27,486 bases of DNA from Coptodactyla brooksi (GCA_033557675.1 JAWQRM010000172.1:1-27486), one strand, 5' to 3'. Numbered from the stretch's first letter, positions 9,801 to 18,785 are shown. The notes: generated from the sequence alone by a model not told the origin. Numbers and translations: made by a program.

Positions 9801-12800
9801 AGCAATTGAATAGCGAGTGGTTCACTTCATACTCCAACGCCCTCGCTTGTTAGCACACTTTTTTATGTTTAATAGAAACATCGTTCATCATTAAGAGGTT
9901 TCCGATACAAAGCCTGTTTTTAATTCCTTTTACTGTTTCTGAAGTAAAACAAAAAAATGAACTAATTAAAAAGGTTTCTCGGCCTCCCAATGATTCCTCA
10001 CAAAAATAAAACCTTTTTGCTACCTCCATCCGAAATTTCACTAATATTTTCCGTGAACACGAGAATTCAATTTTTCTTTAACATTTTTCTTTTCAGAGAA
10101 AATGTGATATGTATTGGCCAAAGGAAGGTATCGAAACGTACGGTGTGATACAAGTGAGACTAGTCAAAGAAGATGTGATGGCCACATATACAGTACGTAC
10201 CCTTCAAATACGGCATCTAAGGGTAAGTACTGTACGTATTGTGAACGATCTCGTCTGATTTACCTTTCTTCAACTCCCGATTGCTTTGGTTGTAGATTAA
10301 GAAAAAGAAGGCTGCCATGGCTGAGAAATTGGTATACCAGTACCATTATACCAATTGGCCTGACCACGGCACACCAGACCATCCGCTACCAGTGCTGCAT
10401 TTCGTTAAAAAATCATCTGCGGCCAACCCATCAGACGGTGGACCCATAATTGTCCATTGCAGGTTAGATTATTTTAAACTTCTTTACAGACTTAATAACA
10501 TCATAGCTTCTATTTAATAAACAAGAGAATAAATTGATCTCCGAGCAGGAATTGAAGCGATTGTTTAGTTACAATCGCTTAGGATATTGTTTAGTTACAA
10601 AAGGTCAAATTCTTGATATTCCGAAGAGTGAGAGAGACCCTCGCAAAGCTCAGATGGTTACAGCAACAGTCATAAAAGTAGAAGTTCGCTGGTTCGATTC
10701 CTGCTCAGAGGTTTAGAGAAAATTTATTTTTCTGTTTGTTAAAAAGTAGTTAATTACTAAATTTCATATAGTTTCAATAGTACTTAAAGGTAATTTTACT
10801 TTATTTATTTAGTGCTGGAGTTGGCCGTACCGGTACGTATATCGTCGTTGATGCTATGCTAAAACAAATCCGCGTAAGGAACGAAGTGAACATTTTTGGA
10901 TTCCTACGCCATATTCGCAAGCAGCGTAACTTTTTGGTGCAAACCGAAGAACAGTACATATTTATACATGACGCTCTTTTGGAAGCTATAGAGTCTGGCG
11001 AGACCAATATTAGTCGGGAACAATTTCCGAAATACGTTCAAGCTCTCCAAGGTGTCAAAGTCGATAAATCCAACCTGTGGAGAAGTATAGAATCTCAATT
11101 CAAGGTAGGCCCACGATTGTAGTAACTACAAAAGAAAAACTTTGCTATAATCACGTGACGTTTTAGCTAGTGACAAGTTTCCAATGTAAAGAATTTAATT
11201 TAGTATCCGCTACTAAAGTGATGAATCAGCCAAAGAATAGACGAATGGACGTCGTGCCAGTAGAGAGTGCCAGAGTACACCTAACCCCTAAACCGGGAGA
11301 AGAAGGTTCCGATTACGTCAATGGTACATGGTTGCAAGGGTTCCATAGCTTACGTGAATTTATAATCACTCAACACCCGTTACGGTCGACTATTAAAGAT
11401 TTTTGGCAAATGGTTTGGGACCATAATGCTCAAACTATCGTTATGTTGAGCATAATCGATAATCAAGTAAGTAAAGATTAAATCAATATACTATTAATGT
11501 CACTTATTACTTGCTTTATTTTTTTCTAACAGGATTTTGAAGTATTTTGGCCTGTTGAGCAAGAATTCATAGAAGCGGAAAACTTCAAGATAAAACAAAC
11601 CAACGAAACCATACAGTCGTCCTATGTAACCCGTGATTTTACCATGCAGTCCTTACAAGACGATTACGAACTTCACGTTAGAATGATCCATTGCACAAAT
11701 TGGCCGCATCATTGCCCGTCGATATCCGAAATATACCATCTGCCGAACACAGTACAGGACACTCAGTTGGGATATCAGAATGGACCAGTTGTCGTTGTCG
11801 ATAGGTATGAACTTTATTGCTATGGCAAGTTAATATCATCAGGGGCGATGAAACGCTAACTACTAACCAACTTTTGATGCTATTTGTTCTAAAAGAACTC
11901 CTAATTGTTTTGGCACAATCAATTAGAAGATAATTAAGTTTTTCCTTACCTTACCCCCACCCCTTGCTTATATTATTCCTCCTCATACAGCTTTTCCTGC
12001 CTCTGTTTCTAGTCTAATGATAGAGACTTCGATCTCTATCATTAGACTAGACTAAGTTTATGCATATGTGGCAAACATAACGGAGATATCATTAAAAAGT
12101 TGAAAAAATACGTTCAATCCTTACACATCGTTTAATATATGAAAAGCAAGTTTAATAATGTAAAATTAACTACCACTTCTGAATTAACACTAAATAATGT
12201 ACCTTTTAGGTAGCTTCTGTTAAAAGAGAACAATCACTTCCATTAACTTCATAAGTTGATTCCAAGCATTACGGTGTGACGTCTAACAATTCCTTCTGTT
12301 CTCTATCGGATTTGCCGACAATGTTCACATTCTGTTCATCCATGCTGGCAATTTTTACAGAATTAGAATGTACAAAAATCACTAATACATCAACTGTAGA
12401 TTAAAAGTCACGCTTTGTCACAATGCAGTATCATTTTTAAGGAACGTGAGTTTAAACTTTGATCAGATAAACTCCTGGTATTTAGATATCTTTCACATTA
12501 CTTTTATAATAGTAAACGAGAATACTTTCATAGGTAGAATTTACAAGTAATTGCGTTTGCGCATGCGCAAGCATTGACATGGTTTCAAATGTACCTTTGT
12601 ACATTTAGAAAACAACATCTTCGTACTTTTGTAAACAACAAATTAATAAATAAATTGTACATTTTTTAGCAACTACTAATACACATATATTTCATCTAAT
12701 GTTCAATGATTGTTCACATGTAGCTCATTTATTCATTAAAAAATACACAATTAAATAGATTTTATGTATAAACTTATGATTAGACTAGTGGATATCAAAC

Positions 12801-13964
12801 TAATGGCTTTATATTTTATGTTGTTTTTGTGGTTAATAATACTTTTACTGGCTGTTTTAATTAGTTTATTCAGCTAACCGATTTTGGCCTAATTATGGGC
12901 CATCTTCAGAGTTCTATAATAACAATATTTGTTAAAACAGTTAATGTTATGTTAGAATTGTTTGATTAATATTATTTTGTGATGGTCTCGACTCGAATCT
13001 AGGTGTAATTTGATCATAGGATCAAATATAACTATAGGATCATTCAGGTGCCTCTTAGTGTATCAAATTGTGACTTACAATTTTGAGTGCTACCAACGTC
13101 TCGGCTAGTCTATATTTGTCATCTGGAATTGTTATCGTGAACAGCTGGTGTGAAATCTGATGTAAATTTTTCTATTGCACATTAGATCTGTTCGAGAATT
13201 GTAATGGATAAATATATTATAAAGTAATTAAAACAGCCAATATTATATAAAATCAAACAACATAAAATATTATAAACCTATCAATTTGCGGATGCTTAAT
13301 GAATTATGACTTTATAATAAAGCTAAACAATTGCCACCACCAAAACTGAAGAAATACCTCCACGATGCAACTTAGACTACATACGGAGGCTGGAGACGCT
13401 GTATGGGGACGAAATTATGTAAGCAAGGGGTGGGGGTAAGGCAAGGAAATGCTTAAGTGAGCTTATGTTATGTAAGCTTTTTTAGAATAAATAGCATCGT
13501 AGATTTTGTTTTACTGGGACGAAATAATCGGATCCCGATTATGTTGTATCAACGTCTTAAAAAAAACTTACCTAAATCGTTCTTTGCCATCTCTTTCCAT
13601 TTACAAAATATATCGTTACTAATTCTGTACCTATCTACTGTTTTTTATTTTTAGATATGGTGGGACTGAAGCTGCAACCTTCTGTTGTTTAATAACGTTT
13701 AAAAAGCATATAACGTATGATAATCACGTCGACGTATACATGTATTCCAAATTGTATCATAACAAGAGACCTGGCATATGGTCAAACATGGATGACTACT
13801 TAAGGCTGCATTTAGCAGTCCAGACGTTTTGTACACCACCGGAAGGAACGCCAGACTTGTACGCAATGGCAAATGGGGCTCTAAATGGTTCGCTAAGCAA
13901 CGATAGTGTACGTGTGCCCCCTGAAGGTATGGAGGCAGTGGGGCCCAGGCTCACAGTTGCTTAA
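6286..13964 (+). CDS. Ptp99A: Receptor-type tyrosine-protein phosphatase, Ptp99A-like (3' ten exons; 5' end outside the window or not found)
   Basis: Ten exons join in frame with GT/AG junctions: 6286-6563, 6629-6882, 8099-8385, 8444-8658, 10097-10222, 10296-10462, 10813-11104, 11167-11466, 11533-11804 and 13655-13964 (stop TAA). All intron phases agree, giving about 832 residues. The order is the last fibronectin III domain, one transmembrane helix, an active D1 phosphatase and a degenerate D2. In flies Ptp99A is an axonal receptor phosphatase that dephosphorylates tyrosine residues and acts in motor-axon guidance. The assignment rests on D1 stretches such as RRKCDMYWPKEGIETYGVI and on the D2 replacement of the catalytic motif by VVDRYGGTEAATFC. 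The N-terminal signal peptide, Ig-like and other FN3 exons are not visible, so the first exon starts in mid-codon (phase 1). Several introns hold repeats. Confidence 0.93.
6883..8098. other. Ptp99A intron, AT-rich
   Basis: Donor GTATGT, acceptor TTGTTACAG. Apart from the minus-strand coding remnant at 7035-7255, I see nothing definable in it. Confidence 0.75.
7035..7255 (-). pseudogene. Unidentified acidic coding remnant, probably transposon-derived
   Basis: On the minus strand an ATG at 7253 opens MSKHTISSGNSTNDEPLLL. After a frame change the sequence continues KNRKPNSSS, then in another frame SDEESDEEDGGFASCHAP. The acidic SDEE runs near the N-terminus resemble the start of transposases such as piggyBac, but no catalytic motif is present, so the family is not assigned. 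The two frame changes mean it is not functional. Confidence 0.3.
8659..10096. other. Ptp99A intron with repeat copies
   Basis: Donor GTAAGT, acceptor TTTTCAG. The interior holds repeat family P2 at 9365-9600. A short plus-strand frame starting MEKLLQDKAICGVKRF (9673) has no known match. The rest is AT-rich. Confidence 0.75.
9365..9600. repeat. Dispersed repeat P2: two fold-back copies with hammerhead-like core
   Basis: The sequence GTCTCATAGTTACTA, then AACAAACACCTTAACCACA, then TCGACATATATTTCGG recurs at 24055-24210 and 26645-26760. On the minus strand, 9473-9445 reads CTGACAA, one A, GGTTTAT, TAG, ATAAACC, GAAA: a perfect 7-bp stem between hammerhead-like boxes. A second, inverted copy begins at 9524 (CATTTCACTCTCCTGACGA). 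The two share about 27 bp facing each other. A further hairpin, 9549-9592, pairs TAAACACCTTAACC with GGTTAAGGTGTTTA. Paired terminal repeats like this are typical of Penelope-like insertions. Confidence 0.65.
10518..10745. repeat. Inverted tRNA-like repeat inside the intron that splits the PTP signature
   Basis: The left end, AATAAATTGATCTCCGAGCAGG at about 10528 (minus-strand T-arm remnant), is mirrored by CCTGCTCAGAGGT with AATTTATTTT at 10700-10730. A perfect 9-bp hairpin, AAGCGATTG/CAATCGCTT, lies at 10554-10579. The arrangement resembles the palindrome at 16780-17000. Confidence 0.55.
10637..10712 (+). tRNA. tRNA-like sequence with A and B boxes (pseudogene)
   Basis: 76 nt with an A-box-like AAGCTCAGATGG, a B-box GGTTCGATTCC, a 5-nt variable loop AGTTC and a T-stem GCTGG/CCTGC (one mismatch). 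The acceptor ends ACCCTCG/CAGAGGT pair at about five of seven positions. The anticodon arm (ACAGT...GTAGA) barely pairs. RNA polymerase III promoter elements look intact, but the molecule is unlikely to be an aminoacylated tRNA. Confidence 0.4.
11825..12010. repeat. P1/R dispersed repeat at the start of the last Ptp99A intron
   Basis: On the minus strand, 11876-11830 matches P1 (AAATAGCATC, GGTTAGTAGTTAGCG, CATCGCCCCTGATGAT). The adjoining R segment, 11876-12010, contains CTAATTGTTTTGGCACAATC and CCTTACCTTACCCCCACCCC. It recurs in the same orientation at 18955-19085 and inverted at 13390-13497. Confidence 0.7.
12008..12051. repeat. Perfect 19-bp inverted repeat with 6-nt spacer
   Basis: TCTAGTCTAATGATAGAGA (12008-12026), CTTCGA, then its exact reverse complement (12033-12051). 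The left arm is the end of the R repeat. The right arm looks like a templated fold-back at the boundary with the inverted SGTA segment. Confidence 0.95.
12558..12569. promoter_or_regulatory. NRF1/Ewg-type palindrome in the duplicated promoter
   Basis: TGCGCATGCGCA is a perfect match to the NRF1 consensus (YGCGCAYGCGCR). It sits 215 bp from the pseudo-ATG, equivalent to the SGTA site at 19582. It remains intact while the coding part decayed. Whether it is bound is unknown. Confidence 0.6.
12811..13272. mobile_element. Short element with inverted termini and hammerhead-like core (P3)
   Basis: The ends match in inverted orientation: ATATTTTATGTTG at about 12811 and CAACATAAAATAT at about 13258, then GGCTGTTTTAATTA at 12850 and TAATTAAAACAGCC at 13226. 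On the minus strand, 12909-12882 reads CTGAAGA, one T, GGCC, an 8-nt loop, GGCC, then AAAA where GAAA is expected. It interrupts the SGTA duplicate, so it arrived after the duplication. It codes for nothing visible. Confidence 0.6.
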
Positions 13965-13993
13965 GTTGCACACATTCTGTACTATATGTAAAT

Positions 13994-14068
13994 GAACTGA
14001 TAGAAAAAAGTTAGAAAGAGAATTCTTTTTTTTATTTTTGCTATTTTCTAACTTGTTCCTATCAGTTT
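13994..14068 (+). other. Long hairpin in the 3' UTR
   Basis: The arm GAACTGATAGAAAAAAGTTAG pairs with CTAACTTGTTCCTATCAGTTT over about 24 bp with one or two mismatches, around a loop of about 25 nt. Size and pairing resemble a microRNA precursor or a fold-back repeat. It is not a known microRNA to me. Confidence 0.55.
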
Positions 14069-16707
14069 ATGTGTATCCCATGATTGTTATGTCTACGTTA
14101 AGCGACATAGTCAACGAGGTTCGTACCTGAGTCTTGCAACCTTTTCACGTGACAGCATCACTTAGTTTCTATGTCTGTTAGACTGGTGTAGATATATAGG
14201 TATACATATATTTTCCGTAATGTGAAAAAAAAAAAAGTGAACGATAAATGAACTTAGTGCAACGCTGCTTCTAGCTTCTTCTCCGTGTCTGTTTACCTCC
14301 TCTATCTTCAATGTCGAGAGATGTCACTCCTATTTGAATGTTTTAATGTGCAACACCTATATGTACGTTTCGATTTTAACATATATGTTTTTCTTTACTT
14401 GCAGAATCTCCCCTAATTTCCAAGGATATTATCATGAGGTATCATAAATGACCCGTAGAATCGGCGTCTTGTTCTTTTTCTCACTATTGATATTTATGCA
14501 GTATTCTTCGGGACGATATATTTATTTACTTTTATTGTTTTGTTTTAATCTTTTGGGGAATAGATCCTACATGCTATATTTTAGTTTTTCTCCTCCCCGC
14601 TACTTTATGTATACAGATATTAAACAACCAAATTAATTACCCACCTAATAACCCTTATGTACTACCATATAAGGATCATTATACGGTATCGCCTTTTTCT
14701 TTTGATCTTGTATATATAGATATATTTATATATACCGTAAACATCAATAATTATTTAAGTACTACGGGTATTATTTTATTAAAGCTATTAAAAACAATTT
14801 TGGATGGTGATATTAAAATTTAGCAGTATTATTTTAAAAATAAATCGTGACCTTCATCAAAATGCAAAAAATCGGTTTTTAGGCAAGTTTTTAGATCTTG
14901 AGCAGCGCTCAAAAATATTTTTACCGAAATTAGGATTAATTGGTACTGTAGTTGTAAGTTGAAAAAAATCTTTGTATAAAGAATACGAAACGTATATTTG
15001 TTAAATATATAACAAAGCAAAAACAATGTATAGTATGTTATAATATAACATTATTAGTGTTTTATGTACAGGTATCCCATTGTGAGAAATTTGTATAATA
15101 AAATATCACTACGGGAGTCCTGTATATAGATATAGTGTAGATTAAAAGTATTCAATAGATTTTTTGTATACTTTTTACATACACTGAATATAGCCATATG
15201 TAGGGTATTAAAATACGTACAATAGAAGGATTTCTTTTTATTACAATTGTAAGATTTTTATCGAAAGAAGAAAAAAATGTTTATGTTCCTTTTTTAAATT
15301 AATTAATTTATTTGAAGACTGAGAACTTTTAATTATTATTGTTGCCATTAATAATTAAAAAGTTCACGCTATGTAGGATCTATTTTAGATATGATACGAA
15401 TAGAAATATATATATATATATATTTACGTATATATATAGACGTAGGTAAGGTGAGGAAAATTAATGAAAAATGAATAGAGTTGGAGAGAATGTTTACATT
15501 GTTAACGGAAAGGAACGTAAATTAATTTATAAAACAAAGATATGTATAGGCGTTGTATAAATATTTGTAGTTAAATGTATAAAAATGACTGCGTAAATAT
15601 ATATTTGAGTATCTATATAAAATAAAAAGAAAAAATGATGCAGTGTAGTATCTAAAAATGATAATTATAATAATTACATTAATCCCAGTATTTATATGAA
15701 TGTATAGTGAAGAAAAAGAAAAAGAATATTAGATTGAGTACATCGATGATGAAAACGTAATACGATAAAAATGTTACTGGACCAATTTATTACGTACGGT
15801 ATTGGTATTATTCATTTAATACGGTCCTCTCAATATTCAAGCTCGGTGACACTTTAAATGATTAAATGTCATAGGTACGTGTGCTTGATACATAGAATTA
15901 CGTCCGTCCACCTGTCTCGACAAAATACGACGGCTCAATGCTAAACGCATTTAATCGCGGACCTCCCACTCCCTTTCAAGTTACGATGAGTCAGGAGAAC
16001 TATAAGACTTATCAATTTTTAACACAAGAACTAATGTGCTCATCACCGACTTGAAAGGTCATTTACGAAGATACATGCATTATATTAACATTATATCGAT
16101 GGTAGATGTTTTTGTTTTACATGCCGTTTTTGCTTTAAAAAAAATTAATGTAAGCGCATTTTCTGTTCCTTAACTGTATGTAACACGATTCGATGTACAT
16201 CTCATCCCAACCAAGTAACGAAAAAAAAAATCCCCCAATAGATGTTGATATTATATGTGTTAATGGGATATAATATAACCGACTGTGTTGTGTTACAATT
16301 GTAATCTCTAAAGACTATGTCGTGTATTTTGTAAATATGTTGATAGCGTAAGAGTTTAGCTCTCTCCTTTTTGAACACCATCCCAACTCACAAGGCTCGT
16401 AAAGTGTTAAGCCAAATGGTTTTTATTTTTTGTTTTGTATTAACTCCTAGTTCTTGTTTTTACGTATACGTCTAGTTTGTACTCAAAATTCAACCAAGCG
16501 TGCTTCTAACACTCAAGATTAGTTCGATTCTATTTCATTTCTCCAATAATCTCCCCTCCTTAGAACGCATCATTTCAGTAGGTTACTATTAACTGTACGA
16601 AAAACTCCCCTGCAAGTAATCGAAATGAATGTAACTATAGAATAATGTTTAACCTACATTTATTGGATGATGATGATAAATATGATATACATGTATTTCC
16701 TTTCTTC

Positions 16708-16713
16708 AATAAA
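16708..16713 (+). terminator. Poly(A) signal, probably distal Ptp99A end
   Basis: AATAAA within TTCAATAAATATCC, the last such signal before the tRNA-like palindrome and the HAT1 promoter. Confidence 0.5.
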
Positions 16714-16779
16714 TATCCTTTATAAGAAATAGTTATTTGCGTTTTATTTCCAAAACCTTTCACGAAAGCTGAATAAGGA

Positions 16780-17000
16780 TTTTAAGTAATTAATTACTTT
16801 AATTGGACACGAAAATAATTGGCCTCTAAGCAGGATTCGAACCTGCGACCTCTGGTTTCTTTTCTTGCCTTATTTATCCTGTTCGAGACCCAAACAATTT
16901 CCAGTAAGAGTGTCTAGCATGAAATCAAAAGACGCAAGTTTGAATCCTGCTCAGAGGTCAATTATTTTCTTGCTCATTTAAAGTAATTAATTACTTAAAA
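16780..17000. repeat. Palindromic tRNA-derived element (80-bp arms)
   Basis: The left arm (16780-16859) and right arm (16921-17000) are inverted copies, at about 85% identity by eye. Each contains TTTTAAGTAATTAATTACTTT outermost, GAAAATAATTG, and then a tRNA T-arm plus acceptor end (CCTCTAAGCAGGATTCGAACC, and the related right-arm sequence). The B-box GGTTCGAATCC is thus present on both strands. The 60-bp centre has no clear tRNA D-arm. It resembles a MITE built from tRNA halves. Confidence 0.75.
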
Positions 17001-17276
17001 TTCACATTTGGATTAAAAGTACACGGATTAACAAATTCACCTGAATGAGGATTTGCGCATACCAGCTAAATTTACGAATGCAGTTAAATCATATAAAGAT
17101 AATACAAATATAATTATTGGTTTAAGTAAAACTCGGATATAACTTCAACGGGATAAACAATGAAATAACACTATCCTAGCATATTCTGCATTTTTCGTAC
17201 TACTATTATCGATGTAAATTTAAATTTTTAAATAGTTAACAGATGACTACTAAAAAATGGCTCTAAATTGTCGGTT

Positions 17277-17288
17277 CGCGCACGCGCT
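17277..17288. promoter_or_regulatory. NRF1/Ewg-type site upstream of HAT1
   Basis: CGCGCACGCGCT matches 11 of 12 positions of YGCGCAYGCGCR and stands out as the only GC-rich island in an AT-rich upstream region, about 90 bp before the HAT1 ATG. It probably belongs to the core promoter region. Confidence 0.55.
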
Positions 17289-17377
17289 GTCAATATATTA
17301 GGTTATCCCAGTCCAAACGGTTTTCATTTTTAACAGTTACGTTTCTATTTAAATGTTATTAATTTCTTCAGAAAAAG

Positions 17378-18689
17378 ATGTCACATGATATTAAGTATTA
17401 TACAGTAAACGCAAACGAAGCAATTAGCATTATTTTTGGTAAGTTTTTTTACGCTTATTGCGAGCAAATTGATTGATAAATGAAATGATACTTTTTCATA
17501 TATTTAATACCGTTCAATTTCCAGTTACTTGCCCAAAAGATGTGGAACATTCAAAAAAAATTTATAAACCAAAGATGACCCACCAAATATTTGATGAGTA
17601 CGTTTAAGTTTAATGTTACTGCAACTAATTTTAATTCATTTTATATTCCGTAGAGAAAGTATATTTGGATACTGCAAATTGCAAATTAACTTATATTATT
17701 CGTATCATACTTATCATTGTTATGTTGAAATACTGTACGATGATGTTTGGGAGGACGGTACATTTGGTATGAAAGCTGACGATATTATAGGCAGTTTTAA
17801 TCCGTGGTTACGAAACGCCATGATTTTAAATAAGTCCGATTTCTTAAAGATACTTAATACCAGCGACAGGAGAATTTGTTTCGGAGAAGTTTTACACGAG
17901 TTCCATCACGAGATTTTAAGCAGTAAAAAAAGTACCCTACACGCTTCGATTCATAGTTGTGATATAAATAATAAGGAATTTGCAGAATTACATCAACGAT
18001 TTGAAAGTTTGATAATTATGTATATAGATGCAGCAAACTTCATTGATTTTGATGATAATAATTGGAGAGTTATTTATTTATACAAGAAGAAAATTAAACA
18101 ACCATCTGTTACACATTATTATCCCATAGGTTTTTGTACATTCTATGTTTTCAATTTAAAAAAAATAGGAAGAATTAGTCAATTTTTTATTATACCAAAG
18201 TATCAAAGGAAAGGTTTAGGGGTCATTCTATTAACAACAGTTTACGAATACCTCAGAGGCGATAGGTTTTCTTTAACAAAAATAACTGTGGAATCTCCTA
18301 ACAAAATGTTTACCGATTTACGAGACAAAGTCGACGTAATGCACTGCATCGACTTGCCCAACTTTAGGAAAGAAGAAATCAAAAAAGGCTTTACGCAGGA
18401 AATGTCAATACAAGCAATGGTCCGTTGGAAAATGAGCAAAAAGCAAGCCAACAAAGTTTACAGAATACTACGAGCTTACTATTGCGAACCTGAAAGTAAA
18501 GAATACGACAACTTCAAATCTGACTTCATCAAAGACCGTAAACTGGAACTTTTGGGTATAAAGAACCCAAATCCCGATAAGAAAGATGAATTTTTAGAAA
18601 TATTGGAAGGCGATTTCGATAAGTTCATTATGGGTATCGAGAACGTTTTGCGATATTTAAGAAAGAAGAAGCTGGGAAACAGGACTTAA
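17378..18689 (+). CDS. HAT1: Histone acetyltransferase type B catalytic subunit HAT1
   Basis: Three exons, 17378-17438, 17525-17597 and 17654-18689 (TAA), join in phase to 389 residues. HAT1 acetylates newly made histone H4 (Lys5/Lys12) with acetyl-CoA before chromatin assembly, usually with an RbAp46/48 partner. The N-terminal domain shows THQIFDEESIFGY and the ADDIIG stretch. The GNAT core has FIDFDDNNW, then an acetyl-CoA loop YQRKGLG (about residues 228-234), and the C-terminus has LRDKVDV, KGF and IQAMVRWKMSKKQANKVYRILR. Of the three general-base candidates in the human enzyme, the Glu276 equivalent is kept (VESPNK, Glu258), Asp277 is Ser, and Glu187 is Asp. The start was chosen at ATGTCACATG after TTCAGAAAAAG; the Met at 17613 lies in an intron. 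Slightly shorter than the human protein (419). Confidence 0.95.
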
Positions 18690-18779
18690 TTACATATTAC
18701 AATATCAAGAGTTTTGTTTTTGTTATATTCGATAAAAGATGATTTGTTATTGCATTGTATTTATACATATTTTCTGGAA

Positions 18780-18785
18780 AATAAA
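18780..18785 (+). terminator. HAT1 poly(A) signal
   Basis: AATAAA about 90 nt after the HAT1 stop, in GGAAAATAAATAC, followed by a T-rich stretch. Confidence 0.65.

Larger units (their letters stand above)
8099..11104 (+). other. Ptp99A: Ptp99A juxtamembrane and catalytic D1 phosphatase exons
   Basis: Five exons encode the juxtamembrane segment and a complete classical PTP domain. Visible motifs, in order, are KNRYLNITAYDHS (phosphotyrosine loop), INANYIDGF, YIGTQGPLPSTFDCFW, TNLVERGRRKCDMYWP, YTNWPDHGTP (WPD loop with the acid Asp), IIVHCSAGVGRTGTY (HCX5R signature) and QTEEQYIF (Q-loop). All residues needed for catalysis are present. The nucleophile Cys codon (10458-10460) and the signature Arg lie on opposite sides of the 350-bp intron 10463-10812. 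The 58-nt intron 8386-8443 has a minimal insect size. Confidence 0.93.
12170..13497 (-). pseudogene. Inverted partial duplicate of the SGTA promoter and exon 1
   Basis: The minus strand of this intron segment aligns with 18955-20012 of the SGTA locus. Shared blocks include GCCAGCATGGATGAA (ATG at 12343 here, 19803 there), ACAGTTGATGTATTAGTG against ACAGTTGATGAATTAGTG, AGCTACATGTGAACAATCATTG against AGCTACATGTGAATAATTATTG, and GGAAGTGATTGTTCTCTTTT in both. I estimate roughly 75-85% identity in aligned parts. The reading frame begins MDEQNVNIVG, has lost about 60 nt, and stops after about 26 codons (DVTP then TAA). A repeat insertion at 12811-13272 interrupts it. It is a segmental copy, not a retrocopy, because upstream promoter sequence is included. 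Confidence 0.9.
11167..13964 (+). other. Ptp99A: Ptp99A D2 pseudophosphatase exons and C-terminus
   Basis: Three exons encode the second PTP-like domain. It keeps structural motifs (SDYVNGTWLQGFHSLREFI, TQHPLRSTIKDFWQMVWD, RPGIW). The WPD loop is NWPHHCP, lacking the acid Asp. The catalytic HCX5R is VVDRYGGTEAATFC, with Asp in place of the nucleophile Cys and Ala/Thr where the Arg should be. D2 is therefore catalytically dead, as is known for this receptor group, and probably regulatory. The tail after VQTFCTPPEG is short (about 40 residues) and Gly/Pro/Asn rich, ending GPRLTVA. It is separated from the D2 core by a 1,850-bp repeat-filled intron. Confidence 0.9.
13965..16735 (+). other. Ptp99A: Probable long 3' UTR of Ptp99A
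   Basis: No gene is visible in this AT-rich 2.8 kb. It contains poly(A) signals AATAAA at 15097, 15621 and 16708, several TGTANATA Pumilio-type motifs (14709, 15121, 16330), a simple TA run at about 15405-15440 and hairpins at 13994-14068 and 15326-15367 (GAACTTTTAATTATTA paired with its near-complement). Transcript extent is inferred, not shown. Confidence 0.55.

Noticed and set aside
10904..11098. Minus-strand reading frames over the D1 exon
   Set aside because: Shadows of the coding exon 10813-11104.
15405..15440. TA repeat as a regulatory signal
   Set aside because: A simple microsatellite in AT-rich sequence with no supporting context.
17613..17653. Met-initiated N-terminus for HAT1 at 17613
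   Set aside because: These codons lie in intron 2. The spliced start at 17378 gives the expected HAT1 N-terminal domain and consistent phases.
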